Assembly (NCBI RefSeq): GCF_003385235.1
Contig: NZ_PQIA01000019.1
Location: 62,001 to 126,000 of the forward strand
DNA length: 64,000 nucleotides
Direction of reading: 5' to 3'
DNA from: Amycolatopsis circi
GTDB lineage: Bacteria > Actinomycetota > Actinomycetes > Mycobacteriales > Pseudonocardiaceae
This document shows positions 35,023 to 43,742 of the stretch, piece after piece. Each line of letters starts with the position of its first letter. Position 1 is the stretch's first letter. Both the position numbers and the translations under genes were made by a program. The notes below the pieces were generated by a model, which was not told where the DNA came from, searched no databases, and worked only from the letters and a program-made list of their open reading frames with translations.

Positions 35023-35979
35023 TCAGTACAGTTCGATCACCAGTTTTTCCGAGCGGGCGCGCGACACGCACAGCGCCATCTGGTCGCCGGAAGCCTTGTC
35101 ACTGGCCGAAAGACACTGGTCCCGGTGTTCCGGCGTGCCTTCCAGCACCCCGGAAACGCACGAGCCGCAGATGCCCTCCTCGCACGATTTGAACACCTCG
35201 ATCCCGTTGTCGGTCAGCACCGACAGGATCGACTGGTCAGCCGGGATCTCGAACACCTCGCCGGTGTCGAGTTCGACGGTGAACGGCTGATCGCCGCTCG
35301 TGTCGACCTCGGCCGCGGTGAAATGCTCGACGTGCACCTGCGATTCGCCGACCACTGGCGCGAAGACGCCGGTGACCTGCTCCATGAATCCTTCCGGGCC
35401 GCAGGTGTAGACGTGTCCAGAGGAACCGAGCCCAGTCGCCACTTCCGTCAGCACCGCGGGCTGTTCGTCGCGCGGTACGCCGAAATACAGCAGCACTCTG
35501 TCTCGGAATTCGGCCTGTTCTTCAAGCAGAGAAACAAAAGCCGCCGACTCCCGGCTGCGCGCGAAGTAGTGCAGTTCGAATTCCGCACCGTCCGCGTGCA
35601 GCTGATAAGCCAGGCTCAGCAACGGAGTGATGCCGATGCCGCCCGCGATCAGCACGTGCCGGTCCGCGTCCGGAGCCAGGGAAAGCAGGTTCCGGGACTC
35701 GCCGACCTCGAGCTTGTCGTTCTCCGCGACCGTGTGCAGCGCCTCGGAACCGCCGCGCGAATCCGGCTCCCGCTTCACCGCGATCAGCAGCGACGACGTG
35801 TCGTCCGGCCGCCCGCACAGCGAATACTGGCGCAGGACCCCGGTCGGGCCGGTGACGTCGACGTGCGCACCGGCGGGGTGCGGGTCGAACGGCAGACCGT
35901 CGGCGCGGACGAGGCGAAGTGCCCGGATCCCAGGCGCTTCCTCGACGACCTCGGCCACGCGGACCACGGTGTTCGGCAT
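35023..35979 (-). CDS. iacF: Ferredoxin reductase for the Rieske oxygenase, IacF-like
   Basis: A 318-residue electron-transfer protein of the phthalate-dioxygenase-reductase type: FMN/FAD-binding beta barrel (GVLRQYSLCGRP), NAD domain (HVLIAGGIGITPLLSLAYQL, HVYTCGPEGFMEQV) and a C-terminal plant-type [2Fe-2S] domain (SCEEGICGSCVSGV plus DQCLSASDK). It would pass electrons from NAD(P)H to the Rieske oxygenase IacC/IacD. Last of the contiguous iacA-F genes, 27 bases behind iacE. Confidence 0.88.
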   Translation of the reverse strand: MPNTVVRVAEVVEEAPGIRALRLVRADGLPFDPHPAGAHVDVTGPTGVLRQYSLCGRPDDTSSLLIAVKREPDSRGGSEALHTVAENDKLEVGESRNLLSLAPDADRHVLIAGGIGITPLLSLAYQLHADGAEFELHYFARSRESAAFVSLLEEQAEFRDRVLLYFGVPRDEQPAVLTEVATGLGSSGHVYTCGPEGFMEQVTGVFAPVVGESQVHVEHFTAAEVDTSGDQPFTVELDTGEVFEIPADQSILSVLTDNGIEVFKSCEEGICGSCVSGVLEGTPEHRDQCLSASDKASGDQMALCVSRARSEKLVIELY

Positions 35980-36006
35980 CGGCTCTCCGTTTCAGGGCAA
36001 GGGAGT

Positions 36007-36750
36007 TCAGCGCAGGTAAAGGCCGCCGTTGGCGTCCCAGCAGGCCCCGGTGACCGAGGCCGCGCCGGGCGAGGCGAGCAGCGACACCATCCGCGCGATG
36101 AACGCCGGGTCGCCGAGCCGGCCGACGGGGATGTTCTTCGTGAAGGCTTCGAGGTTGTCCTCGCCGACGATCGAATGCACCATCGGGCTGTCCAGCGGCC
36201 CGGGGGACACCGAGTTCACCGTGACCCCGCGCGAGGCGAGTTCGCGCGCGAATACCTTTGTCGCGGACATGATCGCGCCCTTGGACGACGCGTAGTGCCC
36301 GCCGGTCGCCGTGCCGCCGTTCTGCCCGGCCAGCGACGCCATGTTCACGATCCGCCCGTAGCCCTGCTCGGCGAAGTACGCGCCGAAGAGCTGGCAGGCG
36401 GTGAACGTGCCGGTGAAGTTGACCGCGAGGACCGCGTCGAGGTCTTCCGGCGTGATCTCCATCAGCGGTGCCGCCTGAGTGCGGGCCGCGTTGTTGACCA
36501 GCACCTGGACGCTGCCGAAATCGTGGACGACGTCGTCCTTCAGCTGCGCGAGCGCCGCCCGATCCCGCACATCGACCGGATAGCCACGGCAGTTTCCGAG
36601 GGAGGCAGCCAGTTTCTTTGCCGCCTCGCCGTTGACGTCCGCGATCGCGACGCGGTAACCCTCGGCGTGCAGCTGCCGCACGATCGCTTCTCCGAGACCG
36701 CTCGCGCCGCCGGTGACAACGGCGACGTGCGGCTCCACCGGCGCGCTCAC
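36007..36750 (-). CDS. iacE: Short-chain dehydrogenase/reductase, IacE-like
   Basis: A 247-residue SDR: cofactor loop VVTGGASGLGEAI, DVNG after the second strand (NADH-leaning), VLVNNAA, the catalytic Ser in NMASLAG and Tyr-x-x-x-Lys in HYASSKGAI. In known iac pathways IacE acts on oxidised indole-3-acetate intermediates early in the pathway. The GTG at 36750 overlaps the iacD stop (GTGA). Confidence 0.87.
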   Translation of the reverse strand: MSAPVEPHVAVVTGGASGLGEAIVRQLHAEGYRVAIADVNGEAAKKLAASLGNCRGYPVDVRDRAALAQLKDDVVHDFGSVQVLVNNAARTQAAPLMEITPEDLDAVLAVNFTGTFTACQLFGAYFAEQGYGRIVNMASLAGQNGGTATGGHYASSKGAIMSATKVFARELASRGVTVNSVSPGPLDSPMVHSIVGEDNLEAFTKNIPVGRLGDPAFIARMVSLLASPGAASVTGACWDANGGLYLR

Positions 36751-37250
36751 AGCAGGAATCCCGCGGCCGGAACGGCGTCGTCGCTGTTGACCAGCCGGAC
36801 GATCTTCAACGCGATCCGGTCGCCTTCGGGACCTTCCGGCGACAACTGGATGCGGTGCACCAGATCCGCGGCCCACAGGTCGTGGTTGCCGCGCTTGTAG
36901 GCGACCAGGATCTGCGCCGAACGCAGCACGACTTCGTTGTCGGAAACGGATTCCGGCACGAATCGCGACACCGTGCGTACCGTGCGGGCGGAATCGACGG
37001 CGGCGAGCGCGTAGCCCTCGGTCATCCGCGCGATGCGCATCTGCCGCATCCGCGCGTCGTCGTAGACCATGTTCAGCGAGCCGGCGAAATCGTCGGTTTC
37101 CCGGTCGATCGGGATGACGTAAATGCCGTCTTCGGTGAACAGCTTCTCCCACACGTGGTATTCCGTGCGGTCCAGCAGTTCCGCCTCGCGGTTGACGAGG
37201 TCGACGGCGCGCGCGACCCGCGTATCAGTGGTGGGGATGGTTTCAGTCAT
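36747..37250 (-). CDS. iacD: Aromatic-ring dioxygenase beta subunit, IacD-like
   Basis: A 167-residue NTF2-fold small subunit of a Rieske oxygenase. Typical residues: AVDLVNREAELLDRTEYHVW, then LFTEDGIYVIPI and the ending SAQILVAYKRG with DLWAADLVHRI. It has a structural role in the alpha/beta hexamer. The start overlaps the iacC stop by 8 bases, and its own stop overlaps iacE. Confidence 0.9.
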   Translation of the reverse strand: MTETIPTTDTRVARAVDLVNREAELLDRTEYHVWEKLFTEDGIYVIPIDRETDDFAGSLNMVYDDARMRQMRIARMTEGYALAAVDSARTVRTVSRFVPESVSDNEVVLRSAQILVAYKRGNHDLWAADLVHRIQLSPEGPEGDRIALKIVRLVNSDDAVPAAGFLL

Positions 37251-38514
37251 CGCCCATCATCTCCTTCCACTGGGCGTACGCGGCGCGCATGCCGGTTTCG
37301 TCGGTGACGTGCGAGGTCGGCCAGCCTTCGGGGCTCGCCTTTTCCCGCGCCAGCCCGCGGTTGACCAGGATCGGCAGGTCCGGGCCGCCGTGCGCACCGC
37401 GCTGCACGCGGTCCCAGCCCTCGGCGTCGTCCGGGGTGCCGAACCCGAACGGGCCCTGGAAGTGTTCGTGGATGCGCAGCCGCTCGCGATTCACGATGTC
37501 CAGCTCCGGCGGTCCGTCGGGGCCGATCGCGACGTGCTCGATCAGCGTCTCGTTGACCGAAATCGGCCGCAGTACCCGGAAAAACGCCGCGGACATCGAG
37601 ACGTTCGGGAACAGGTTGAGGTTGAACCCGGTGCCGTGCATGGCCCGGACGACCTTGCGCACCTGCGCCTCGTCGAGCGTCTTCGACAGCTCGGCCACGA
37701 CGTGGTCGAAGCGGCCCTGCAGCGGTTCGGTGCCGTCGTCGATGTCGAGGTCGGAGTGCTCCGGCACCATCTGCATGACGCTGTGCCCGTTGCCGAGCGA
37801 ATGCGTGATGGCCGACGGGTCGGTCATGAACGACATCATGTCGGCGGTTTCCGCGTCCACCGAAGCCATCCACGACCGGTGCACGATCGGGAAGTGGTAG
37901 CCGTCGGTGGTGTTCTCCAGCTGGATCTTCCAGTTGCCGCGGAATTTGAACTGGTGCTTGCCCAGCACCTTGATCGGATAGCCGCCGCCCTGCTTCATGA
38001 AGCGGTCGATCCACAGTTTCGCGTCGCCGAGGAAGTCCTCAAGGGACTCGCTCTCCTCGGCGAAGGTCGCGAAAACCATGCCGCCGTAAGACTCGGTGCG
38101 CAGTTTCTTGAGCGACAGCTCGCCCTTTTCCAGTACGCCTTCGTAGCCGTCCGGGTAAGGGATGCCGCGCAGCTTGCCGTCGAGGCCGTAGCTCCAGGCG
38201 TGGTACGGGCAGGTGAAGCCGTTGGCCTTGCCGCTCGGCTTCTCGCACAGGCTCGCGCCGCGGTGGCGACAACGGTTGAGCATCGTGTGCAGCGTGCCCT
38301 TGCGGTCTCGCGTCACGATGACCGGCTGGCGGCCGACATAAGTGGATTTGAAGTTGCCCGGCTGCGCCAATTCGCTTTCGTGCGCGACCCACACCCACGA
38401 ACGCTCGAAGATCTGCGTCATCTCGCGTTCGAAGATTTCCGGGTCAGTGTAAAGCCGAGCGGCTACGCGGTCGCTCTCGGCGAAGTCGGCGGGAACAACG
38501 GTGTTCTCAGTCAT
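37243..38514 (-). CDS. iacC: Rieske dioxygenase alpha subunit, IacC-like
   Basis: The 423-residue catalytic subunit. The Rieske cluster ligands are Cys82, His84, Cys102 and His105 (CRHRGASLC and TCPYHAWSYG), the canonical C-x-H...C-x2-H. The mononuclear iron site is NTTDGYHFPIVHRSW, with the two His ligands and the bridging Asp. In known iac pathways this oxygenase acts on an oxidised indole-acetate intermediate on the way to catechol. It lies 12 bases behind iacB and overlaps iacD. Confidence 0.92.
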   Translation of the reverse strand: MTENTVVPADFAESDRVAARLYTDPEIFEREMTQIFERSWVWVAHESELAQPGNFKSTYVGRQPVIVTRDRKGTLHTMLNRCRHRGASLCEKPSGKANGFTCPYHAWSYGLDGKLRGIPYPDGYEGVLEKGELSLKKLRTESYGGMVFATFAEESESLEDFLGDAKLWIDRFMKQGGGYPIKVLGKHQFKFRGNWKIQLENTTDGYHFPIVHRSWMASVDAETADMMSFMTDPSAITHSLGNGHSVMQMVPEHSDLDIDDGTEPLQGRFDHVVAELSKTLDEAQVRKVVRAMHGTGFNLNLFPNVSMSAAFFRVLRPISVNETLIEHVAIGPDGPPELDIVNRERLRIHEHFQGPFGFGTPDDAEGWDRVQRGAHGGPDLPILVNRGLAREKASPEGWPTSHVTDETGMRAAYAQWKEMMGDD

Positions 38515-38526
38515 GAGGTCTCCGGT

Positions 38527-38907
38527 TCAGTCGGGCAGTTCGACGTCTTCGCGGACAGTCAGCGGGCGGCCGATCCGGGCTTCGATCTTGGCGAAGCGCC
38601 ACAACTTGACGCCATTGCTGCCGACCTCCGTCGTCCGCAGCAGGTTGCAACCGGCCTTGACGGTTTCCTGGCTGTCAGCGTCGGCCAGGATGTAGCAGGT
38701 CCACGGCCAGCCGTCGGACGGGCCGACCATGTGCGCGTCGTCGTCGATGTCGCCGATGAAAGTGATGCCGGGCAACGCTTTCAGCTGGTCCATCATGGAC
38801 ACGAAGGACTGCCAGACGTCGCCGATGGTGATGCCGTCGGCGGGCAGGTCGAAGAAGTTCTGGTTGATGCCGATGCAGAAAAGCACCCGCAGGGGCTGCG
38901 TGCTCAC
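38527..38907 (-). CDS. iacB: IacB-like protein, role unclear
   Basis: A 126-residue soluble protein with a ferredoxin-like-fold feel (RVLFCIGINQNFFDLP, GITFIGDIDDDAHMVG, TCYILADADSQETV). It is identified mainly by position: the gene between the IacA-type flavoprotein and the Rieske alpha subunit is iacB in known clusters, and the size fits. The function of IacB has not been settled. Gap to iacA is 32 bases. Confidence 0.72.
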   Translation of the reverse strand: MSTQPLRVLFCIGINQNFFDLPADGITIGDVWQSFVSMMDQLKALPGITFIGDIDDDAHMVGPSDGWPWTCYILADADSQETVKAGCNLLRTTEVGSNGVKLWRFAKIEARIGRPLTVREDVELPD

Positions 38908-38939
38908 AGTCGGAGACTCCTCGTCGTGGTGGTGGCTGA

Positions 38940-40061
38940 TCAGCGGAAGCCGGGGCTGGTCGGCGGCTGTCCCATGAGAACCGCGCCGGCGGCGTCGTGG
39001 ATGGCCGGGCCCAGGAACGCATGCTGCTTGGGTACCAGTGCGTCGCCCTGAAGTCCACGCAGCGGGTGCGTCGAGTAGATCGGCGCGGTGCCGGAAATCT
39101 CGACGAGCTTCGAGACGACCTCGGACGACGTCTTGGCCAGGTGCGCGGACGAAAGCCGCAGCTGGGCGTTCTGCTCGTCGGTAGCCTCGTCGCCGGAAAC
39201 GACGGTGTCCCAGACCTCGTGGCTGACCTCGTAGAACCAGGAGCGCGCGGACCGCAGCGCGGCCTCGGCGTCGGCGTACCCGGTGCGGTAGTAGCCGCGG
39301 TCGGCGAGCTTCGGCGCACCGGTGACACCGGTGTAGCCAGCGCCGACCTCACGGGCGTGGTCGAGTGCGGCACGCGCGACACCCGCGCCGACGATGGCGA
39401 GAACCTGTGCGGCGTAAGCGATCGTGGGGTAGCGGTAGAGCGGTTCGTCCACCGTAGGCGCGCCGCCGCGGATGAACGTCCACTCGCGCGGGACCTCGAC
39501 GTCGCGCACGACCAGGTCGAACGAACCGGTGCCGCGCATGCCGACGACGTCCCATTCCTGCACGATCTCGACCTGCTCGGGCCGCAGCAACGCGGTGCGC
39601 GGTTTCCCGCCGGTCGATTCGTCGCCGGGGATGCCGACGCCGAGGATGTCCGCGCCCATGCAGCCGCTGGCGAACTTCCAGCGACCGTCCACGCGGAAGC
39701 CGGTTTCGGTCGCCGGGGCGGGCTGGACCGGGAAGAGACCGCCGGCGAACGCGACGTCCGGACCGTCTTTGTACAGCTCGGCCTGCGTGTCCAGCGGGAG
39801 CGCGGCGAGGTAGATCAGCGACGAGCCGAAGCTGGCGACCCAGCCGGTCGAACCGTCCACTGTGGAAATGCGCTCGATCAGGCGGAGGAACTCGGCGGGC
39901 GGGAGCGGGTTGCCGCCGAACTTCGCCGGGGTGCTGGCCCGGTAGATGCCGAGCTGCTTGAGCCGGTCGACGAAGTCCCGCGGAACGTAGCGCTGCTGCT
40001 GGAACTCGTCCTTGCGTTGGGCGAGCTCGGCGAGCACCTCCTCCATGGTGACTTCGCTCAT
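38940..40061 (-). CDS. iacA: Flavin-dependent monooxygenase of the acyl-CoA dehydrogenase fold, IacA-like
   Basis: A 373-residue group D flavin monooxygenase (acyl-CoA dehydrogenase fold): helical N-domain with FGGNPLPPAEFLRLIERIS and GSTGWVASFGSS, a middle beta-domain (VDGRWKFASGCMGADILGVG, GMRGTGSFDLVVRDVEVP) and a C-terminal helix bundle. IacA enzymes oxidise the indole ring in the first step of indole-3-acetate breakdown using reduced flavin from a partner reductase, here IacG at 41751. GAGGAG lies before the ATG. First gene of the leftward unit, diverging from the histidine kinase gene. Confidence 0.87.
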   Translation of the reverse strand: MSEVTMEEVLAELAQRKDEFQQQRYVPRDFVDRLKQLGIYRASTPAKFGGNPLPPAEFLRLIERISTVDGSTGWVASFGSSLIYLAALPLDTQAELYKDGPDVAFAGGLFPVQPAPATETGFRVDGRWKFASGCMGADILGVGIPGDESTGGKPRTALLRPEQVEIVQEWDVVGMRGTGSFDLVVRDVEVPREWTFIRGGAPTVDEPLYRYPTIAYAAQVLAIVGAGVARAALDHAREVGAGYTGVTGAPKLADRGYYRTGYADAEAALRSARSWFYEVSHEVWDTVVSGDEATDEQNAQLRLSSAHLAKTSSEVVSKLVEISGTAPIYSTHPLRGLQGDALVPKQHAFLGPAIHDAAGAVLMGQPPTSPGFR

Positions 40062-40145
40062 CGCTGCTCCTCAGAATGCCGGTGCGGTCGCTCCGACGGT
40101 ACGAACCCGGCCGCCGCGCGGGAATTGGTAGTGCCTGAGCGGGCG

Positions 40146-40190
40146 TAGGGGATTTCTTCAGTGCGGGCCGCCAGCCAGGGGCTTTACCCT
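40146..40190 (+). promoter_or_regulatory. Promoter region of the kinase gene, with candidate regulator repeat
   Basis: TACCCT at 40185-40190 is a TANNNT -10 placed 6 bases before the kinase ATG. Upstream, TAGGGGATTTCTTCAG (40146-40161) resembles TAGGAATTCTTCAG at 41652-41665, which lies before iacG. The shared sequence may be a binding site for the response regulator of this cluster. Confidence 0.4.
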
Positions 40191-40196
40191 GAGCCG

Positions 40197-41654
40197 ATGG
40201 AGGCAGACCCGCGCGCGCCCGAGCTGACGACGCACGATTTCGTCGCGATGCTCAAGGCCAGCCGCACGTGCGTGCTCGTGCACGACGGCGCGACGAAGAA
40301 CATCCTGTGGGCCAACCCGGCCGCGTGCGAGATGCTCGAGTGGAGTGTCACCGAGCTGCGGCCGTTGAAGGCGAACCACATGAGCAGCTCCGCGCAGCAG
40401 TACGACCGGGTGATCGGGCGAGCGTGGCTGCAGGAGGCGGTCGACAAGGGCGTCAGCCGGATCGAATGGCACTACCGCACGAAGTCCGGCCGGGTGATTC
40501 CGACGGACGCGGTGGCCACCCGAGTTGAACTGGCGCAAGGTCCGGCGGTGATGGTGCAGTTCCGCGACATCGAACGCGAGCAGGAAATCGAGCGTGAGCT
40601 GCGGTTGACCACGTCCTGGGTCGACGCGCTGGCCCGGCACACGTCCGCGCTCGCGGTGATGCTCGACGCTTCGGGCGCGCTCCGGTTCGTCACCGATTCC
40701 GCGGCGGAGCTGTTCGGCGCGACTCCGGACGAGCCGCTCGGCTGCCTGACCGACCACGCTGGCCTGCGCCTCGACGACCGTCCGGCCACTTGGGAGGAGG
40801 TCCGCGAGCGAGCCGCGCCGGGCACCCCGGTGCGGCTGGAAATCCAGGGTCGCGTGTGGCTGGAGGGCAGCGTCGAACGGCTTCGCGAGCCTGGTGGAGA
40901 CGCGTTTCTGATGCTGCTCTACGACGTGTCCGAACGCGTCCGCGGCGAGGTCCGGCGCGAGCGGGAGCTGCATCGGGAGAACTACCTGGCGCGCTACACC
41001 GCGATGGGCGACATGGCGATGGCGATCGCGCACGAGCTGAGTCAGCCGCTCGCCGCCGCGGGCAATTTCCTGGCGGGTGTCCGGTCGCGGACGCTCGATG
41101 CCGCGCCCGTTGTGTACGGCATCGACAGCGCGGTCCGGCAGATCGAACGGGCGAGCCAGATCGTGTCGTCCGTGCGCGCGTTCGTCGGGCATCTGGAGCA
41201 CGTCGAGCAGGTCGCGGACCTCAACGAGATCGTCGAGGAATGCCTGTATTTCGTGCGCTTGCGAGCCGAACCGGCCGCAATCGAGGTGACCTTCGAGCGG
41301 TCTGCCGACGCGGTGCCGGTGCACTGCGAACGCGTGCTGACCGGCCAGGTCGTGCTGAACCTGTGCTTCAACGCGATCGAGGAAATGGCCCAGTGCCCGC
41401 AGCAGCGGCGCAGCCTGGTGCTCACCACGCGCCGCGACGGCGACACCGGCGTGGTCACCGTGGACGATCGCGGTCGCGGTTTCCCGCGCAACCCGTTCGA
41501 CGAGTCGTTCACCGCCAAGGAGCGCGGCAGCGGCATCGGACTGGCGCTGAGCCACCGCATCATCACCCGCCAGCACGGGACGATCTGGGCCGAACACCGG
41601 GCCGGAGGCGGTTCGCGGTTCGGCTTCGCACTGCCCGCGACCGGCCCGGGTTAG
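40197..41654 (+). CDS. PAS-domain sensor histidine kinase of the iac cluster
   Basis: A 485-residue soluble kinase without membrane helices. Two PAS-like domains occupy residues about 8-122 (ASRTCVLVHDGATKNILWAN) and 128-235. The H-box is AIAHELSQPLAAAGNF with the phospho-acceptor His279, and the ATPase part has the N-box LNLCFNAIEEM, TVDDRGRGFP and GSGIGLALSHRII. This layout is that of FixL/TodS-like cytoplasmic sensors, so it may bind indole-3-acetate or an intermediate. The ATG at 40197 follows TACCCT by 6 bases (probably leaderless). The likely partner is the FixJ-type regulator at 43732. Confidence 0.87.
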   Translation: MEADPRAPELTTHDFVAMLKASRTCVLVHDGATKNILWANPAACEMLEWSVTELRPLKANHMSSSAQQYDRVIGRAWLQEAVDKGVSRIEWHYRTKSGRVIPTDAVATRVELAQGPAVMVQFRDIEREQEIERELRLTTSWVDALARHTSALAVMLDASGALRFVTDSAAELFGATPDEPLGCLTDHAGLRLDDRPATWEEVRERAAPGTPVRLEIQGRVWLEGSVERLREPGGDAFLMLLYDVSERVRGEVRRERELHRENYLARYTAMGDMAMAIAHELSQPLAAAGNFLAGVRSRTLDAAPVVYGIDSAVRQIERASQIVSSVRAFVGHLEHVEQVADLNEIVEECLYFVRLRAEPAAIEVTFERSADAVPVHCERVLTGQVVLNLCFNAIEEMAQCPQQRRSLVLTTRRDGDTGVVTVDDRGRGFPRNPFDESFTAKERGSGIGLALSHRIITRQHGTIWAEHRAGGGSRFGFALPATGPG

Positions 41655-41750
41655 GAATTCTTCAGCTGTGCCGGGGAAGTTCTCGATATCCCGCGACCGG
41701 TGCGGCTTTGTACGGTCGAAACAGTCCCGGCCCCAGTCCTAGGAGGCACC

Positions 41751-42257
41751 GTGTCCGAGCTGACCCGGACCCAGCGCGAATTCCGCACCGCGATGGCCAA
41801 CCTCTCCGCGGCCGTCAACGTCGTCACCACCGCGGGCCCGTACGGCCTCGCCGGGATGACGGTGAGCGCCGCCTGCTCGGTCACCGACAGCCCGCCGACG
41901 GTGCTCGTGTGCGTCAACCGGTCGAGCCGGTCGCACGCGATCCTGGTCGGCAACGGCCAGGTGTGCGTCAACGTCCTCGGCCCCGGCCAGGAGGACCTGG
42001 CGATGCATTTCGCCGGCGCGACGAAGGTGCCGACCGCCGAACGGTTCGGAGAGGAGTGCTGGGACCTCGACAGCGAGGACGCCCCGGTCCTGCGCGGCGC
42101 GGCCGCCTCGCTGGTCGGCCGGATCGTCGCCGAACAGGAGCACGGGTCGCATTCGGTGCTGTTCGTCGAGATCGAGAAGGTGCTGACCGCGCCGGACAGC
42201 GGAGCTTTGGTGTACTTCCAGCGCCGCTTCCACCGGCTTGCCGCACTCAGCGCCTGA
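41751..42257 (+). CDS. iacG: Flavin reductase, IacG-like
   Basis: A 168-residue FMN-binding split-barrel reductase: FRTAMANLSAAVNVVTTAGP, GMTVSAACSVTDSPPTVLVCV, SHAILVGNGQVCVNVL and a closing LVYFQRRFHRL. It would supply reduced flavin to IacA. AGGAGG lies 5 bases before the GTG. The 96-base gap to the kinase gene may hold a promoter. Next gene after 13 bases. Confidence 0.88.
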   Translation: MSELTRTQREFRTAMANLSAAVNVVTTAGPYGLAGMTVSAACSVTDSPPTVLVCVNRSSRSHAILVGNGQVCVNVLGPGQEDLAMHFAGATKVPTAERFGEECWDLDSEDAPVLRGAAASLVGRIVAEQEHGSHSVLFVEIEKVLTAPDSGALVYFQRRFHRLAALSA

Positions 42258-42270
42258 TCGAGGAGAACCC

Positions 42271-42528
42271 GTGGACCGGATGACCCTGACCTGCTACAAC
42301 GACACGCACGGCTACGGCTGGCGGCACGTCGACCTGTTCGTGCACGACGAGCACGGCCGCGAGCTGGACTGGGTGCACTGGCAGGCCCCGGCCGACGGCC
42401 CGGACGCCGCCGACGAGGCCACCGCCCGCGTCGAACCGCTGCTGCGCCGGACGTCCGACTGGCGGCATTCGGTCAGCGCGAGCGGCATGGACTACTGGAC
42501 CGCCGACGCCGCCTGGACCCAGCCGTGA
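42271..42528 (+). CDS. Unknown 85-aa protein within the iac cluster
   Basis: A small acidic, Trp/His/Asp-rich protein (CYNDTHGYGWRHVDLFVHDE, RELDWVHWQAP, DWRHSVSASGMDYWTADAAW). No family recognised. CGAGGAG precedes the GTG at 42271. Its stop overlaps the iacH start (GTGA), so it is translated with the pathway enzymes. It could be an accessory or chaperone-like factor for this actinobacterial version of the pathway. Confidence 0.7.
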   Translation: MDRMTLTCYNDTHGYGWRHVDLFVHDEHGRELDWVHWQAPADGPDAADEATARVEPLLRRTSDWRHSVSASGMDYWTADAAWTQP

Positions 42529-43742
42529 CCGCCCCGTGGTCGCTGCGTGCCCTGGTCGCCGATCTGACCGCTGGCCGGACGACGCCGGAAGCTGCTGTCG
42601 CGGAGGCTCGCTCGCGGATCGCTGCGGCTTCTTTTGACGCCTGGGTTTCGTCGGCTTTTGTGCCTGTGTCGACGGGTCCGTTGGGCGGTGTTCCGTTGGG
42701 CGTCAAGGACATCATCGATTTGGCAGGGCTTCCGACTCGCTGCGGCTCTGTCCTGCGCGCGGACGCTCCACCGGCCACTGTGGACGCTTCGATCGTCCAG
42801 GAATGGCGGCGCGCCGGAGCAGTGCCGATCGGCAAGACAGTCACTACGGAATTCGCTTTCTTCGCGCCTGGTCCCACGGATAACCCCGCTGCGCCTGGCC
42901 ATACGCCTGGCGGTTCCTCCAGCGGTTCCGCCGCTGCCGTCGCCGCTGGACACGTTCCGCTGGCGCTGGGCTCGCAGACCGCTGGCTCGGTCACGCGACC
43001 AGCTGCGTTCTGCGGAGTTGCCTCGCTGGTCATGAGCCGGGGCCGGTTCCCGGTCGACGGCGTCACCGGCCTGAGCCCCAGCCTGGACAGCCACGGCATG
43101 TTCACCGCGTCCGTTTCCGACCTGGCATTGGCCTGGTCAGCGTTGTCGGGCGAGCCGGAGGTCGCTGTTTCTTCCGCTCCGCGATTGCTGGTGTGGTCGT
43201 CCGCCGACGCGAGCCCAGCTATGCAGAACGCGCTTGGTTCCGCGGTTGCGGGGCTGCGAGCCGCCGGGGCCGTCGTCGACGAATTCCCGGATCCGGCTCT
43301 GGTCTCCGCTTTGACCGCCGCACATCCCGTGGTGATGGCCTACGAGGCGGCTCGGGAACGTTCCGTTGAGCTTGCTTCCGCGGACCGGCTCAGCGCCCCG
43401 CTGGCACAACTGCTGCGTACCGGCGCGGAGATGCCGCTCGCGGAATACGAAGCCGCGCTTGATGTCGTCGCTTCCGGTGCTTCGCGACTCGCCGAGATCG
43501 TGACCGGCTACGACGCCGTACTCGCTCCTGCCGCGCTCGGTTCGGCCCCCGCTGGCCTGACCGCGACCGGCGATCCCGTGCTCAGCCGCCCTTGGCAGGC
43601 GCTGGGTCTGCCGGTCATCGCCGTCCCGGGCCTGCGCGACGAGGCTGGCTTGCCACTGGGATTGCAGCTGGTCGGCAGTTCTTCGGGCGAGACTGCTTTG
43701 CTGGCCGCGGGTCGCTGGACGGAGACCGCGCTCAAACGGTGA
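42525..43742 (+). CDS. iacH: Amidase-signature hydrolase, IacH-like
   Basis: A 405-residue amidase-signature protein with the Ser-cisSer-Lys triad: Lys in PLGVKDIIDLAG, the Gly/Ser-rich GGSSSGSAAAVAAG, and the nucleophile Ser in LGSQTAGSVTRPAAFCG. IacH in known clusters is thought to open or hydrolyse a ring-cleaved or amide intermediate. It starts GTG inside the preceding stop, and its last 11 bases overlap the 3' end of the convergent response regulator gene. Confidence 0.87.
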   Translation: MTAPWSLRALVADLTAGRTTPEAAVAEARSRIAAASFDAWVSSAFVPVSTGPLGGVPLGVKDIIDLAGLPTRCGSVLRADAPPATVDASIVQEWRRAGAVPIGKTVTTEFAFFAPGPTDNPAAPGHTPGGSSSGSAAAVAAGHVPLALGSQTAGSVTRPAAFCGVASLVMSRGRFPVDGVTGLSPSLDSHGMFTASVSDLALAWSALSGEPEVAVSSAPRLLVWSSADASPAMQNALGSAVAGLRAAGAVVDEFPDPALVSALTAAHPVVMAYEAARERSVELASADRLSAPLAQLLRTGAEMPLAEYEAALDVVASGASRLAEIVTGYDAVLAPAALGSAPAGLTATGDPVLSRPWQALGLPVIAVPGLRDEAGLPLGLQLVGSSSGETALLAAGRWTETALKR

